The notes beneath the pieces were generated by a model, which saw only the letters and a list, made by a program, of their open reading frames with translations, was not told the DNA's origin and ran no database searches. A stretch of 64,000 bases of DNA from Pseudomonadaceae bacterium (GTDB lineage: Bacteria > Pseudomonadota > Gammaproteobacteria > Pseudomonadales > Pseudomonadaceae), in the NCBI GenBank assembly GCA_030602315.1, contig JAUVZY010000011.1, positions 1 through 64,000 on the forward strand. Reading direction: 5' to 3'. The translations under genes were made by a program, and so were the position numbers. Of this stretch, positions 1-8,175 are shown one piece after another. The stretch's first letter is position 1. Every line of letters begins with the position of its first letter.

Positions 1-243
1 ATCCAGCGCGTTCTGCGTGTAGTTGATGTTGCCCTGGTTGAACAGCTGCGCAACATTCGCCAGCAGCACCCCGCTGCCCTGTGGATTCTTGCCGGTACCG
101 AGCACCGACGAAGCGTAGACGTCGGCGAATTCCGCACGCGATTGCTTGAAACCCACGGTGCCGGCGTTGGCGATGTTGTTGCCGGTGACGTTCAGGTCCT
201 TGCTGGCAGCGCGCATGCCGCTGAGGCCGATATTGAAGGACAT
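1..243 (-). CDS. flgE: Flagellar hook protein FlgE, N-terminal part (cut by window edge)
   Basis: Reading leftward from the ATG at 241-243, the product begins MSFNIGLSGMRAASKDLNVT and continues with GNNIANAGTVGFKQSR. This is the N-terminal Flg_bb_rod signature of FlgE, with the ANAGTVGFK motif found in hook proteins. Only about 81 residues are inside the window. FlgE polymerises into the extracellular hook joining rod and filament. An AGGAG sequence lies about 8 bases before the ATG. It is the last visible gene of a flgB-flgC-flgD-flgE operon and follows flgD with a 32-base gap. Identity is firm; the C-terminus cannot be assessed. Confidence 0.93.
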   Translation of the reverse strand, partial: MSFNIGLSGMRAASKDLNVTGNNIANAGTVGFKQSRAEFADVYASSVLGTGKNPQGSGVLLANVAQLFNQGNINYTQNALD

Positions 244-275
244 TCGAGAGACTCCTGTTGGAACGCGGCTGTGGG

Positions 276-956
276 TTACTGACCGATGATCTCGACCTGG
301 GACAGCGGCACGCTGCCCACCCCGGCGAGATTGAGCATCATCGGGCCGCCGTTGCGGCCGAGGGTGACGCTGTCGACGTTGGCGGGCAGCAGGGTGTAAA
401 GCCCCTTGGTCTCGCCCTGATAGGTCGCTTGGGCCTCGAAACGATAAGTACCGGGCGGCATGAGATTGCCGCTGGCATCCTTGCCGTCCCACATGAACCC
501 GACGGTGCCGGCCGCCTGCTGACCCAGATTGACCCGGCTGACCTGAGAACCGGCGGCGTCATAGACATTGACGTACACGTTACTGCTGGTGGTCGGCAGG
601 ATCAGATTGCCGCGGAAGGTCTGGCTGGTATCCACCACCGCCCGGTCGCTCGGCACGATGACCTTACGCCCGACCAGGGACGAGGCCTGCAGCGCCTGGG
701 AGGAGTGATAGCCCGAGACCATGCTTTCCATGCTGCTGTTGAGCTTCTGCACGCCTTCGACGGTACTGAACTGCGCCAACTGGGCAATGAACTCGCCGTT
801 GCCCTGCGGCTCCAGCGGGTTCTGGTTGTTCAGCTGGGCGACCAACAGCTGCAGGAACTGATCCTTGCCCAGCTCGCCCTTGGAGCTGCCGGCGGTTTCC
901 TTGCGCTGATACTGGTCGAGGACACTGCTGGTGCTGACGCCGTTGGTGGTACTCAT
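276..956 (-). CDS. flgD: Flagellar hook assembly (capping) protein FlgD
   Basis: This 226-residue protein has the FlgD N-terminal signature GKDQFLQLLVAQLNNQNPLEP at about residues 29-49, followed by the QLAQFSTVEGVQ segment and a C-terminal FlgD Ig/Tudor-like region (MWDGKDASGN at about 154-163). FlgD forms the temporary scaffold at the tip of the growing hook and is needed for FlgE polymerisation. It is secreted through the flagellar export apparatus and has no Sec signal. Length is normal. The ATG at 954-956 follows AAGGAG at a good distance. It sits between flgC and flgE in the expected order, 13 bases after flgC. Confidence 0.96.
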   Translation of the reverse strand: MSTTNGVSTSSVLDQYQRKETAGSSKGELGKDQFLQLLVAQLNNQNPLEPQGNGEFIAQLAQFSTVEGVQKLNSSMESMVSGYHSSQALQASSLVGRKVIVPSDRAVVDTSQTFRGNLILPTTSSNVYVNVYDAAGSQVSRVNLGQQAAGTVGFMWDGKDASGNLMPPGTYRFEAQATYQGETKGLYTLLPANVDSVTLGRNGGPMMLNLAGVGSVPLSQVEIIGQ

Positions 957-969
957 CGGTGCTCCTTGC

Positions 970-1413
970 TTACTGGCCGAGGGTCAGGACTTTCTGCAGC
1001 ATGACCTTGGCGGTATTCATGATCTCGGCGTTGGTCTGGAACGACCGGCTCGCGGAAATCATGTTGGCCATCTCTTCCACCACGTTGACGTTGGGGTAGT
1101 ACACATAGCCCTTGTCGTCGGCCGCGGGATGGTTGGGCTCGTAGCGCGCCTGCAGCTCAGCCTCGCTCTCGACGATGCCCAGCACCTGCACGCCGACGCC
1201 GGCCTGGTCCTGCTCGGCGAACAGCGAGCCAGCGCCCTGCCCCTGGTTCTGCTGCAACACGGTGGCGAACACCGGGTGGCGGGCACGGTAGGTCTGGTCG
1301 ACGCTGGAAGACACCGTCTCGGCGTTGGCGATGTTGCTGGAGATGGTGTTGAGGCGGGTGCTCTGCGCACTCATCCCCGAGCCGGCGATGTTGAATACGT
1401 TGGAAAGCGACAT
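970..1413 (-). CDS. flgC: Flagellar basal-body rod protein FlgC
   Basis: This is 147 residues, the usual FlgC length. The N-terminus MSLSNVFNIAGSGMSAQSTR and the SSNIANAETV motif are the Flg_bb_rod signature. The C-terminus has the paired helix MISASRSFQTNAEIMNTAK, which packs with the N-terminal helix in rod proteins. FlgC forms part of the proximal rod in the periplasm. AAGGAG precedes the ATG by 7 bases. It lies 11 bases after flgB, consistent with one transcript starting at the sigma-54 promoter at 1869-1884. Confidence 0.96.
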   Translation of the reverse strand: MSLSNVFNIAGSGMSAQSTRLNTISSNIANAETVSSSVDQTYRARHPVFATVLQQNQGQGAGSLFAEQDQAGVGVQVLGIVESEAELQARYEPNHPAADDKGYVYYPNVNVVEEMANMISASRSFQTNAEIMNTAKVMLQKVLTLGQ

Positions 1414-1424
1414 GAAGGGACTCC

Positions 1425-1829
1425 TTATTCGCCACGCAGGGCGCCGATCAGCCCTTTGAACTTGCTGTTGAGCAGGGTGAAGCTGGCCTGGAAGTCCACC
1501 GCGTTCTGCGCGTAGTTGGCTTGCTCGACCTGCATGTCGACGGTGTTCTGATCGAGCGACGGGTGGGCCACGTTACGAAAGCGCAACGCCGGGTCAGCCA
1601 GCTCCACCGTGACCGCCGGAATGTGACGGGCCTGCGTGGTCGCCAGCGCGAACTCGCTGTTGCCGCGCGCCTGCTGAGCTTCCAGCGCGGCGGAAAAGTC
1701 CAGATCCCGCGCCTTGTAGTTCGGCGTATCGGCGTTGGCGATGTTGTTGGCCAGTACCTCGGCGCGCTGGGCGCGGAAGCCGAGCGCCTTCTCGTGGATG
1801 CCAAGTGCCTTGTCGAAACTGATGGCCAT
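1425..1829 (-). CDS. flgB: Flagellar basal-body rod protein FlgB
   Basis: The product (134 residues from the chosen ATG) starts MAISFDKALGIHEKALGFRA and carries ANNIANADTPNYKARDLDF, the FlgB form of the rod-protein motif. FlgB is a proximal rod subunit next to FliE and the MS ring. An in-frame ATG five codons upstream has no ribosome-binding site; the one chosen has GGG about 8 bases before it and matches the usual FlgB N-terminus. It is the first gene of the flgBCDE operon, about 40 bases downstream of a consensus RpoN promoter. Confidence 0.95.
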   Translation of the reverse strand: MAISFDKALGIHEKALGFRAQRAEVLANNIANADTPNYKARDLDFSAALEAQQARGNSEFALATTQARHIPAVTVELADPALRFRNVAHPSLDQNTVDMQVEQANYAQNAVDFQASFTLLNSKFKGLIGALRGE

Positions 1830-1868
1830 GCTCGAACCCGTCATCGGTTGAATCGTCGAGCAAACAGC

Positions 1869-1884
1869 AGCAAGGCGCGTGCCA
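1869..1884 (-). promoter_or_regulatory. Sigma-54 (RpoN) promoter of flgBCDE
   Basis: On the minus strand the sequence is TGGCAC-GCGCC-TTGCT, an exact match to the RpoN consensus TGGCAC-N5-TTGCW with GG and GC ten bases apart. It lies 40 bases before the flgB start and would initiate about 12 bases further on. In Pseudomonas, rod and hook genes are transcribed by RpoN with an enhancer-binding protein of the FleQ/FleR type. I could not identify an activator site in the remaining 167 bases up to cheR. Confidence 0.85.
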
Positions 1885-2051
1885 GAAGTGCAAACCCTTG
1901 ATTCGCCGGGGTTTCGATGAGCGTCTTAGGCTTTTTTCGTCAAAAGCGGCAAAGGCTTTCCGCTACCGTTGCCGCCTGACGGGAGAACCGGCGACAGTTT
2001 TTTGCCGGTAGGGATGAAAAGCATGCAGGCCGCTGGGCGAAAGGCTCGCGA

Positions 2052-2876
2052 TCACTTGGCCTTGTAGACGATACCTGGCGTGCACTGGACCATCTGGTAC
2101 AGCTCGGGCAGGCCGTTGAGCGCCTCGGAGGCGCCGAGGAACAGGTAGCCGCCCGGCTTGAGGGTGCCGTGAATGCGGCGAAGGATGTCCTTCTTCACCT
2201 CGGCGGAGAAATAAATCAGCACGTTGCGGCAGAACACCACGTCGAACTTGCCCAGCGCCGCATAGCTATCGAGCAGATTCAGCTGGCGGAACTCGACCTT
2301 GGTGCGGATCGCCGGCTTGACTGCCCAGCGCCCCGGCTCCTTCACGTCAAAATAGCGCTGCAGGCGCTCGGTGGACAGACCGCGGGCGATGGCCAGGCTG
2401 TCGTACTCGGCAGCCTTGGACGCGGCCAGCATGGTGGCCGACAGCTCGGTGGCCAGGATCTGCACGCCCGCACGCAGCTGACCGGGGTTGGCCCGCTCGA
2501 ACTCGTCGAAGATCATCGCCAGCGAATAAGGCTCCTGCCCCGACGAGCAGGCCGACGACCAGATGCGCAAACGCTGACCCGGCGAGGCCTTGAGCAACTC
2601 CGGCAGGATGCGCTGCTTAAGTACTTCATAGGGGTAGGTATCACGAAACCACAGCGTTTCGTTGGTGGTCATGGCGTCGACCACCTGCTCGCGCAACCCA
2701 CCGCGCGGCTGCGACTGGATACGCGCGACCAGATCACCAAGGCGCTTGATGCCCTGCTGTTCCATCAGCTTGTTCAGACGGCTGGAGACCAGGTACTGCT
2801 TGTTGCTCCCCAGCTGGATGCCACTGGTCTTTTCCAGGAACACGCGGAATTGTTCGAAATCCGGATCGCCTGACAC
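2052..2876 (-). CDS. cheR: Chemotaxis protein methyltransferase CheR
   Basis: The N-terminal helical domain (FEQFRVFLEKTSGIQL) is followed by an S-adenosylmethionine-binding fold with WSSACSSGQEPYSLAM and FDVVFCRNVLIYF, both CheR hallmarks. It methylates glutamates of chemoreceptors for adaptation, opposite CheB. I chose the GTG at 2874-2876: it gives 274 residues, the usual length in Pseudomonas, and follows an AGGTGAGG segment. The frame stays open to a TTG at 2978 overlapping the cheV stop, which would add 34 residues of unlikely composition. It follows cheV by 98 bases, the standard order beside flgA. Confidence 0.93.
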   Translation of the reverse strand: MSGDPDFEQFRVFLEKTSGIQLGSNKQYLVSSRLNKLMEQQGIKRLGDLVARIQSQPRGGLREQVVDAMTTNETLWFRDTYPYEVLKQRILPELLKASPGQRLRIWSSACSSGQEPYSLAMIFDEFERANPGQLRAGVQILATELSATMLAASKAAEYDSLAIARGLSTERLQRYFDVKEPGRWAVKPAIRTKVEFRQLNLLDSYAALGKFDVVFCRNVLIYFSAEVKKDILRRIHGTLKPGGYLFLGASEALNGLPELYQMVQCTPGIVYKAK

Positions 2877-2974
2877 TGATTGCTCGTCCTCACCTTTACT
2901 GTCAACCGCCCCACCGCCCTCGGCGGCAGTGGGGTCCGTGGCCTGATAGCGGCCCTTATTAGCAATGCTACGCC

Positions 2975-3901
2975 TCAACCGGCCTTGCGCAGGCGGTCTA
3001 CCACCCGCCCGGCGAGCTCGTCGGCCTGGAATTTGGCGAGAAAGTCATCGGCGCCTACCCGCTTCACCATAGCCTGATTGAAAACGCCCGAAAGCGAAGT
3101 ATGCAGGAGGATGTGCATGTCTTGCATGCGCGGATCCTGCCGAATCTCGGTGGTCAGCGTGTAACCATCCATCTCCGGCATCTCGATATCGGAGATCAGC
3201 ATGCGGAACTCATCGGCCGGACGCTTGCCCTCGTCGGCTAGCTGACGGAGGAAATTCAACGCCTGGCGACCGTCGTTCAGCGCCGTCACCTCAATGCCCA
3301 AATGCTCGAGACAACGGATGACCTGCTTGCGCGCTACCGCCGAGTCATCGACGATCAGCACCCGCGCCGGCCCGCTTGCCGGTTGCGGCGCCTGCTCGAC
3401 GAGCTTCTCAGAGACCTTCTCGGACACCGGCGCGACTTCAGCGAGAACCTTCTCCACGTCGAGAATTTCCACCAACTGACCATCGACGCGGGTCACCGCC
3501 GTCAGGTAATGCTCACGGCCCGCGCCTCTGGGCGGCGCCTGGATCTCTTCCCAGTTCATGTTGACGATGCGCTCGACACCGCGCACCAGAAAGCCAAGCA
3601 CCTTGTTGTTGTACTCGGTGATGATGGCAAAGCTGTTTTTCAGGTCGCTCAACGGCGGCTTGCCGGTGGCCATGGACAGGTCGAGGATCGGCAAGGTGCC
3701 GCCGCGAATGCTCGCCACGCCCCGCACCACCGGGCTCGAGCGCGGCATCACGCTCAGGCGCGGGCACTGCAGCACTTCCTTCACCTTGAACACGTTGATG
3801 CCGTAGAGCTGATTGCCTTCCAGGCGAAAAAGCAGCAATTCCAGACGGTTCTGGCCGACGAGCTGAGTGCGCTGATTTACCGAATCCAAGATACCGGCCA
3901 T
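2975..3901 (-). CDS. cheV: Chemotaxis coupling protein CheV (CheW-like plus receiver)
   Basis: The 308-residue product has an N-terminal CheW-like domain (about 15-160, including FKVKEVL and VRGVASIRGGTLPILDL) and a C-terminal receiver domain (VLIVDDSAVARKQ, LISDIEMPEMDGY, LLHTSLSG). CheV couples chemoreceptors to CheA, and receiver phosphorylation tunes signalling. The start chosen (MAGILDSV) has GAGG 9 bases upstream; a longer in-frame start adds 14 residues without a good site. It is divergent from flgA across 64 bases and upstream of cheR. Confidence 0.94.
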   Translation of the reverse strand: MAGILDSVNQRTQLVGQNRLELLLFRLEGNQLYGINVFKVKEVLQCPRLSVMPRSSPVVRGVASIRGGTLPILDLSMATGKPPLSDLKNSFAIITEYNNKVLGFLVRGVERIVNMNWEEIQAPPRGAGREHYLTAVTRVDGQLVEILDVEKVLAEVAPVSEKVSEKLVEQAPQPASGPARVLIVDDSAVARKQVIRCLEHLGIEVTALNDGRQALNFLRQLADEGKRPADEFRMLISDIEMPEMDGYTLTTEIRQDPRMQDMHILLHTSLSGVFNQAMVKRVGADDFLAKFQADELAGRVVDRLRKAG

Positions 3902-3937
3902 GCCAGTGTCCTCTGTGATGAGAGATAGAGCCGCCCG

Positions 3938-3953
3938 CGGCATGCCCCTTGCT
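3938..3953 (+). promoter_or_regulatory. Candidate sigma-54 promoter before flgA
   Basis: The sequence CGGCAT-GCCCC-TTGCT matches RpoN consensus at GG and GC with correct ten-base spacing and a perfect TTGCT; CGGCAT deviates at the first and last bases of TGGCAC. Initiation would fall near 3964, only a few bases before the likely flgA start at 3966 or 3972. That would make the transcript nearly leaderless, so either the mRNA is unusual or the match is coincidental. Confidence 0.4.
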
Positions 3954-3965
3954 TAATTGGTCATC

Positions 3966-4718
3966 ATGAACATGACGCCGACTATTTTCCGACGCCTGAG
4001 CAAAAGGCCGTTCGCTACGATCTTTTTACTCGTTTTATGTGCGCTAGGCCACATTCCGCATGGCCTCGGCGCGACGACCGCTGATCAGGTTATCGACGCG
4101 ACCCGCGCCTTTCTTGAGCAGGCCGTGGAGAAATACCTGAGCCAGGCGCGCATCGACGGGCGCTCGGAAGTGGAAGTCAATCGACTCGACCCGCGCCTGC
4201 GCCTGGCGCTCTGCGATGCGCCGCTGACCACCAGCCTGGAAAGCCCGGCACAGCCGCTTGGTCGCGTCACCGTGCGCGTGCAGTGCGTGGGCTCGAGTCC
4301 ATGGACCATCTTCGTACCAGGCCAGGTGCGCCTGTACCGTCAGGTGGTAGTGGCCAGTCGACCCCTGCCGCGCCTGGTGCTAATCTCCGCCACCGACGTG
4401 ATGCTCGCCGAGCGCGACGTGGGCCAGCTGCCCCAGGGATACTTCACCGATCTGCAGCGCACCCTGGGCCACAAGCTCGCCCGCCCGGTCACCGCCGACC
4501 AGGTACTGGCGCCCTCCTTCCTGCAGCAGGCTGAAGCGGTACGCAAGGGCGAGCGGGTCATGATCAGCGCGCGGGCCGGCTCGACTGTCGTGCGCGTGTC
4601 CGGCGAGGCCCTGAGCGATGGCGCCGAAGGCCAGCAAATCCGGGTGCGCAACCAAACCTCCGGACGAGTGGTGAAAGCCCGGGTGATCGGTCCGGGACAA
4701 GTGCAAGTCGATATGTGA
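3966..4718 (+). CDS. flgA: Flagellar P-ring assembly chaperone FlgA
   Basis: This is about 250 residues with an N-terminal signal peptide (basic RRLSKRP, then a hydrophobic stretch, cleavage near GLGA). A FlgA/SAF-like domain follows, with RVTVRVQCVG and the C-terminal VMISARAGSTVVRVSGEAL and GQQIRVRNQTSGRVVKARV. FlgA acts in the periplasm to help FlgI form the P ring around the rod. The ATG at 3966 is preferred over an upstream TTG at 3957; ATG 3972 is also possible. None has a strong ribosome-binding site. Placement beside flgM-flgN is as in other pseudomonads. Confidence 0.93.
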   Translation: MNMTPTIFRRLSKRPFATIFLLVLCALGHIPHGLGATTADQVIDATRAFLEQAVEKYLSQARIDGRSEVEVNRLDPRLRLALCDAPLTTSLESPAQPLGRVTVRVQCVGSSPWTIFVPGQVRLYRQVVVASRPLPRLVLISATDVMLAERDVGQLPQGYFTDLQRTLGHKLARPVTADQVLAPSFLQQAEAVRKGERVMISARAGSTVVRVSGEALSDGAEGQQIRVRNQTSGRVVKARVIGPGQVQVDM

Positions 4719-4777
4719 CAGGCGTCCCGTTCATGGCGCTTGATACAGATCAAGGCAACAAACGGCGTAAATGCGCC

Positions 4778-4804
4778 TAAAGTTTTCCTGCCTACCGCCG
4801 ATAG
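4778..4804 (+). promoter_or_regulatory. Sigma-28 (FliA) promoter of flgM
   Basis: TAAA at 4778-4781, a 15-base spacer and GCCGATA at 4797-4803 match the FliA consensus TAAA-N15-GCCGATAA at all but the last base. It starts 62 bases before flgM. This means the anti-sigma factor gene is driven by the sigma factor its product inhibits, the usual feedback for late flagellar genes, and it probably also supplies flgN. Confidence 0.85.
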
Positions 4805-4839
4805 CCGGGCATACGAACTGAATCCTCGAGGTTACGAAC

Positions 4840-5169
4840 ATGGTCATCGACTTCAACCGGCCCAACGGCGCCAATGCTCCGCTCAGCGGACGCAGCGGCT
4901 CCGTTTCGGGCGGCGAGCGTGCCGGCAAGGCCGAGGCGCAAGCGGCGGAAGTATCGAATGCCGCCGAGAAAGCCCCGGCCAGCGGAGAAACCGTGCAGCT
5001 GAGCCCCGCTGCCCAACAGCTGCAGCAGGCCAGCGAAAAGCTGCGCGACACCCCGGAAGTGGACGAGGCCCGCGTTGCCCGCCTGCGTCAGGCCATTGCC
5101 GACGGCAGCTACCAGGTTGACCCGCAGCGCCTGGCCGCCAAGATGCTCGCCTTCGAGACCGAGCGCTGA
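4840..5169 (+). CDS. flgM: Negative regulator of flagellin synthesis FlgM (anti-sigma-28)
   Basis: This 109-residue, largely disordered protein begins MVIDFNRPNGANAP and ends with the conserved FlgM C-terminal helices (VQLSPAAQQLQQ, RVARLRQAIADGSYQVDPQRLAAKML). FlgM binds FliA until the hook is complete, then is exported. The N-terminal export region and C-terminal FliA-binding region are both present. It follows a FliA promoter and precedes flgN by six bases. Confidence 0.95.
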   Translation: MVIDFNRPNGANAPLSGRSGSVSGGERAGKAEAQAAEVSNAAEKAPASGETVQLSPAAQQLQQASEKLRDTPEVDEARVARLRQAIADGSYQVDPQRLAAKMLAFETER

Positions 5170-5175
5170 TCGCCC

Positions 5176-5646
5176 ATGCAACCGGCACAGCTCATCCAGC
5201 AGCTCACTGACGATCTGGCTCTGGCCGAACGTCTGCTCGAGATCAGCGAAGCTGAACGAGAGGCCCTGAGCGCGCGCGAGCTGACCCAGCTGGAACAGCT
5301 GCTGCACGACAAGCAGCCCTTGATCGACGAACTCATCGCCCACGGCGCCGATCGCGCCCGCCTGCTCCAGGCGCGCGGGCTGCCGGCCAGCCGCGACGGC
5401 CTGCTGGCGCTGGTCGAAGGCTCGACCGAGGCCGACGCCGTACTGGCCCTGGCCGACCGCCTGGCGGAGTGTCTTGAAGCCTGCCGCAGCGCGAACGAAG
5501 TGAATGGGCGCCTGATCCGCGCCAACCAGGCGGCGGTCGGCTCGGCGCTCGGTGTTCTGCGCGGCGGCGGCGAGACGGCCGACCTGTACGACAACCGCGG
5601 TGCGAAGACCAAAGACGCGCGCCAGCGACCACTCAGTCAGGCATGA
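5176..5646 (+). CDS. flgN: Flagellar export chaperone FlgN
   Basis: The 156-residue protein is almost entirely helical and heptad-rich (LIQQLTDDLALAERLLEISE, ELTQLEQLLHDKQPLIDEL), matching FlgN length and profile. FlgN is the cytosolic chaperone for hook-filament junction proteins FlgK and FlgL. It lies six bases after flgM, the standard pair, and upstream of the PilZ gene. Sequence conservation in this family is low, so context carries much of the assignment. Confidence 0.9.
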   Translation: MQPAQLIQQLTDDLALAERLLEISEAEREALSARELTQLEQLLHDKQPLIDELIAHGADRARLLQARGLPASRDGLLALVEGSTEADAVLALADRLAECLEACRSANEVNGRLIRANQAAVGSALGVLRGGGETADLYDNRGAKTKDARQRPLSQA

Positions 5647-5714
5647 CATTACACGTACTGGCAATAAGCCATTACAATGCTGGCAAAAGCTGCATCGCTG
5701 GAGAAACCTGGACC

Positions 5715-6464
5715 GTGTCCAACGCATTCATGATCGAGGACGGCCCTCAGCCGCCGAAGACCCTCACGGCCCCCCTCGAGATCCTAGCCAACCTGCGCCC
5801 GGTTCAAGCCCAGCGCATTCCATTGGTCATCCGCTTCGCCGAGCGCGGCACGCGCTATCAGACCTTCCTGGTGCATTGCGATCGGGACAAGAGCCTGCTG
5901 GCGATCGATGAGATCATCCCCAACGATGGCGAGCGATTGATCCGTGCCGGAGAACCATTTCAGATCGAATGCTTCTACGAAGGCGCCCGCCTCGCCTGGG
6001 AGAACATCCAGCCCGCCCAGCAGGGCGACTGGGACGCCATGCCCTGCCATTGGATCTCGCTGCCCCGGGAGCTGACCTATCACCAGCGGCGCAACGCCTA
6101 CCGGGCGGTACTGAGCCAGAAGGTCCCGGCTCGCCTCGACGACACCCGCTACAAACTCGACCTGGAAGGTGAGCTGACCGACATTTCCGCCACCGGCTGC
6201 CGACTGCGCCTGAACGGGGACCGCCGCGAGCGGCTGCAACCGGGCGCCGTCTACCAGAAGCTGGTCGCACGGCTGCCGATCGGCAGCGTGGAAACCTCGG
6301 TCGAACTGCGCCACCTGCAATTCGACGAACAAAAGGGGCAGACCTTCTGCGGCCTGCGCTTCTACAAGATCAGCGGCATCCAGCAGCGCCAGATCGAACG
6401 CTTCGTCAACCAGCTGCAACGCGAGTCGCGGCGCAACGTGGGCGAGGATCGCTTCCTCGGCTGA
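5715..6464 (+). CDS. flgZ: PilZ-domain flagellar brake protein FlgZ (YcgR-like)
   Basis: From the GTG at 5715 (GGAG 11 bases upstream) the product is about 249 residues. It has a YcgR-type N-terminal domain (about 15-120) and a C-terminal PilZ domain whose cyclic-di-GMP motifs are RRNAYR and DISATGCRL (RxxxR and D/NxSxxG). On binding c-di-GMP such proteins dock on the flagellar motor and slow swimming. The GTG start gives the VSNAF N-terminus; ATG at 5730 is an alternative. Its position behind flgN is that of FlgZ in other pseudomonads. It is a plausible receptor for the three GGDEF proteins in this window. Confidence 0.9.
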   Translation: MSNAFMIEDGPQPPKTLTAPLEILANLRPVQAQRIPLVIRFAERGTRYQTFLVHCDRDKSLLAIDEIIPNDGERLIRAGEPFQIECFYEGARLAWENIQPAQQGDWDAMPCHWISLPRELTYHQRRNAYRAVLSQKVPARLDDTRYKLDLEGELTDISATGCRLRLNGDRRERLQPGAVYQKLVARLPIGSVETSVELRHLQFDEQKGQTFCGLRFYKISGIQQRQIERFVNQLQRESRRNVGEDRFLG

Positions 6465-6479
6465 ACCCCGCCCACCACT

Positions 6480-8057
6480 TCATGCCTCGTGGGGCGCCGG
6501 CTCCGCGAGCAGCTCCAGCTCCAGATCCGCGCGCTCGACCCACTCCTCGCCCAGCTCCCCCTTGACCGCTACGCCCAGCTGCCGGAAGTCGCTGACCTGC
6601 TTGATCAGGTTGCCCTTGCCATGCAGCAGCTGGTCGCAGGCCTTCTTGTAGGCTTCCTGCGCCTTGTCCAGGCTCTTGCCCACGCCCTCCATGCTGCCGA
6701 GGAAGGTACGCAGCTTGTCGTAGACCTTCGCCGCGCGCTCGGCCAGCTCGGCGGTGTGCCGGTTCTGGTCCTCGAAGCGCCATAGCTGGCGCACGATGTT
6801 GAGACTGGTGAGCAGCGTGGTTGGCGTAGCCACCAGCACGTTCTGCTCGATGGCTCGCTGGAACAGGGTCTCGTCGGCCTTCAGCGCCTCGACGAATGCC
6901 GACTCCACCGGCACGAACATGAACACCATCTCCGGCGCGTTCAGCCCCGGCAGCGCATAGTAGTTGCGCTCGGCCAGCTCGCGGATGCGCTGCGCCATGG
7001 CACTGACGTGCTCGGCCAGCGCCACGCGCCGCTCGCTTTCATCTTCGGCATTGATGTAGCGCGTGTAGGCGTTGAGCGAGACCTTGGCATCGATGATCAG
7101 GTGCTTGCCCTGGGGCAGGTAGACGATGGCATCCGGCCGCTGGCGGCCCTGCTCGCCGTTGAAGCTGACCTCGCGCTCGAAGTCGCGGCCGCGCACCAGG
7201 CCCGAACGTTCCAGCACGTTTTCCAGAATCAGCTCACCCCAGTTGCCTTGCGTCTTTTTCTGGCCCTTGAGCGCCGTGGCCAGGTCGTGCGCTTCCTGGG
7301 TGATCTGTCGGTTCAATTCCTTGAGGTGCGCCAGCTCCTGGATCAACGCGGCCTGCTGCTGAACGTCCTTGTGGTGGATGTCCTCGACCTTGCTGCGAAA
7401 CCCGTCGATCTGCTCGCGGAACGGCTTTAGCAGCGCATCCAGCGATTGCTGGCTGTGCTGCGAGAACGCCTGGCCCTTGGCCTCGAAGATCTGCCCGGCC
7501 AACTGCTCGAATTCGAGCTTGAGCTGCTCGCGGCTCTCCTTGAGCAGCTGCTGCTGTTGGGCAAAGTGCTGCTCCTTCTGCTCCAGGGTACTGCGCAGGG
7601 CGGCATGCTCGCGGCCCATGTCCGCCAGGTTGCGCAAAGCCTGCTGATGGTCGGCCTGCACCAGGGCGTTAGCCTGGCGCAGCTCCTCGTACTGGCGCTC
7701 CCATTGCCCGAGCTGGGCGCGCGCGGCTTCGGCCTGGCTGCGCGCCTCCATCAGGCTGTGCTGCAAGCGCATCGCCAGCTCGCGCTGGCCGGCCAACTCG
7801 TCCTGGGTAAAGTCCAGTTGCCGCTGCACCTGCTCGAGCTGCGCCTTCTCGGCTCGCAACGCAGCATGCTGCTCGCGCCCTTCCTGCTCGCGCCGGGAAA
7901 TATCCGCGGCCAGGGCATCGAGCTGCTGCTGCGCGGCCTGACACAACTGGCGCGCATCGCGCAGGCGCAGGGCTTGCAGCAACAGACCAAAGACCAGGGC
8001 GCCGCCAGTCAGCAGCATGCCGCTCGCCACGGCCCAGGAAAGTTCCAGCGTCATCAT
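6480..8057 (-). CDS. rmuC: DNA recombination protein RmuC
   Basis: The 525-residue protein has an N-terminal membrane helix (ASGMLLTGGALVFGLLLQAL), a long coiled coil (about 35-210, rich in Q, E, R and A) and the RmuC nuclease-like domain (about 250-460) with KTQGNWGELILENVLERSGL, LIIDAKVSLNAYTRY and EMVFMFVPVESAFVEAL. RmuC limits recombination at inverted repeats and is thought to be a membrane-anchored nuclease. AAGGAG is 6 bases before the chosen ATG at 8055-8057; a second ATG directly follows. It converges with flgZ and diverges from the WYL regulator. Confidence 0.95.
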   Translation of the reverse strand: MMTLELSWAVASGMLLTGGALVFGLLLQALRLRDARQLCQAAQQQLDALAADISRREQEGREQHAALRAEKAQLEQVQRQLDFTQDELAGQRELAMRLQHSLMEARSQAEAARAQLGQWERQYEELRQANALVQADHQQALRNLADMGREHAALRSTLEQKEQHFAQQQQLLKESREQLKLEFEQLAGQIFEAKGQAFSQHSQQSLDALLKPFREQIDGFRSKVEDIHHKDVQQQAALIQELAHLKELNRQITQEAHDLATALKGQKKTQGNWGELILENVLERSGLVRGRDFEREVSFNGEQGRQRPDAIVYLPQGKHLIIDAKVSLNAYTRYINAEDESERRVALAEHVSAMAQRIRELAERNYYALPGLNAPEMVFMFVPVESAFVEALKADETLFQRAIEQNVLVATPTTLLTSLNIVRQLWRFEDQNRHTAELAERAAKVYDKLRTFLGSMEGVGKSLDKAQEAYKKACDQLLHGKGNLIKQVSDFRQLGVAVKGELGEEWVERADLELELLAEPAPHEA

Positions 8058-8175
8058 GCGTATCTCCTTCGGGCCATCGCCCACTCTTGCCTGTGGCCCG
8101 CACGATATGTAAGGTCACACGACACGTCTATAGTGAAGACATATACAGGTAAAGTTTTCGCACAGGTGCAAGGGA

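Noticed and set aside
5643-5714. Possible sigma-54 promoter (CTGGCA and TGCA) before flgZ
   Set aside because: The GG and GC are only eight bases apart rather than ten, so it cannot fit the RpoN pattern.
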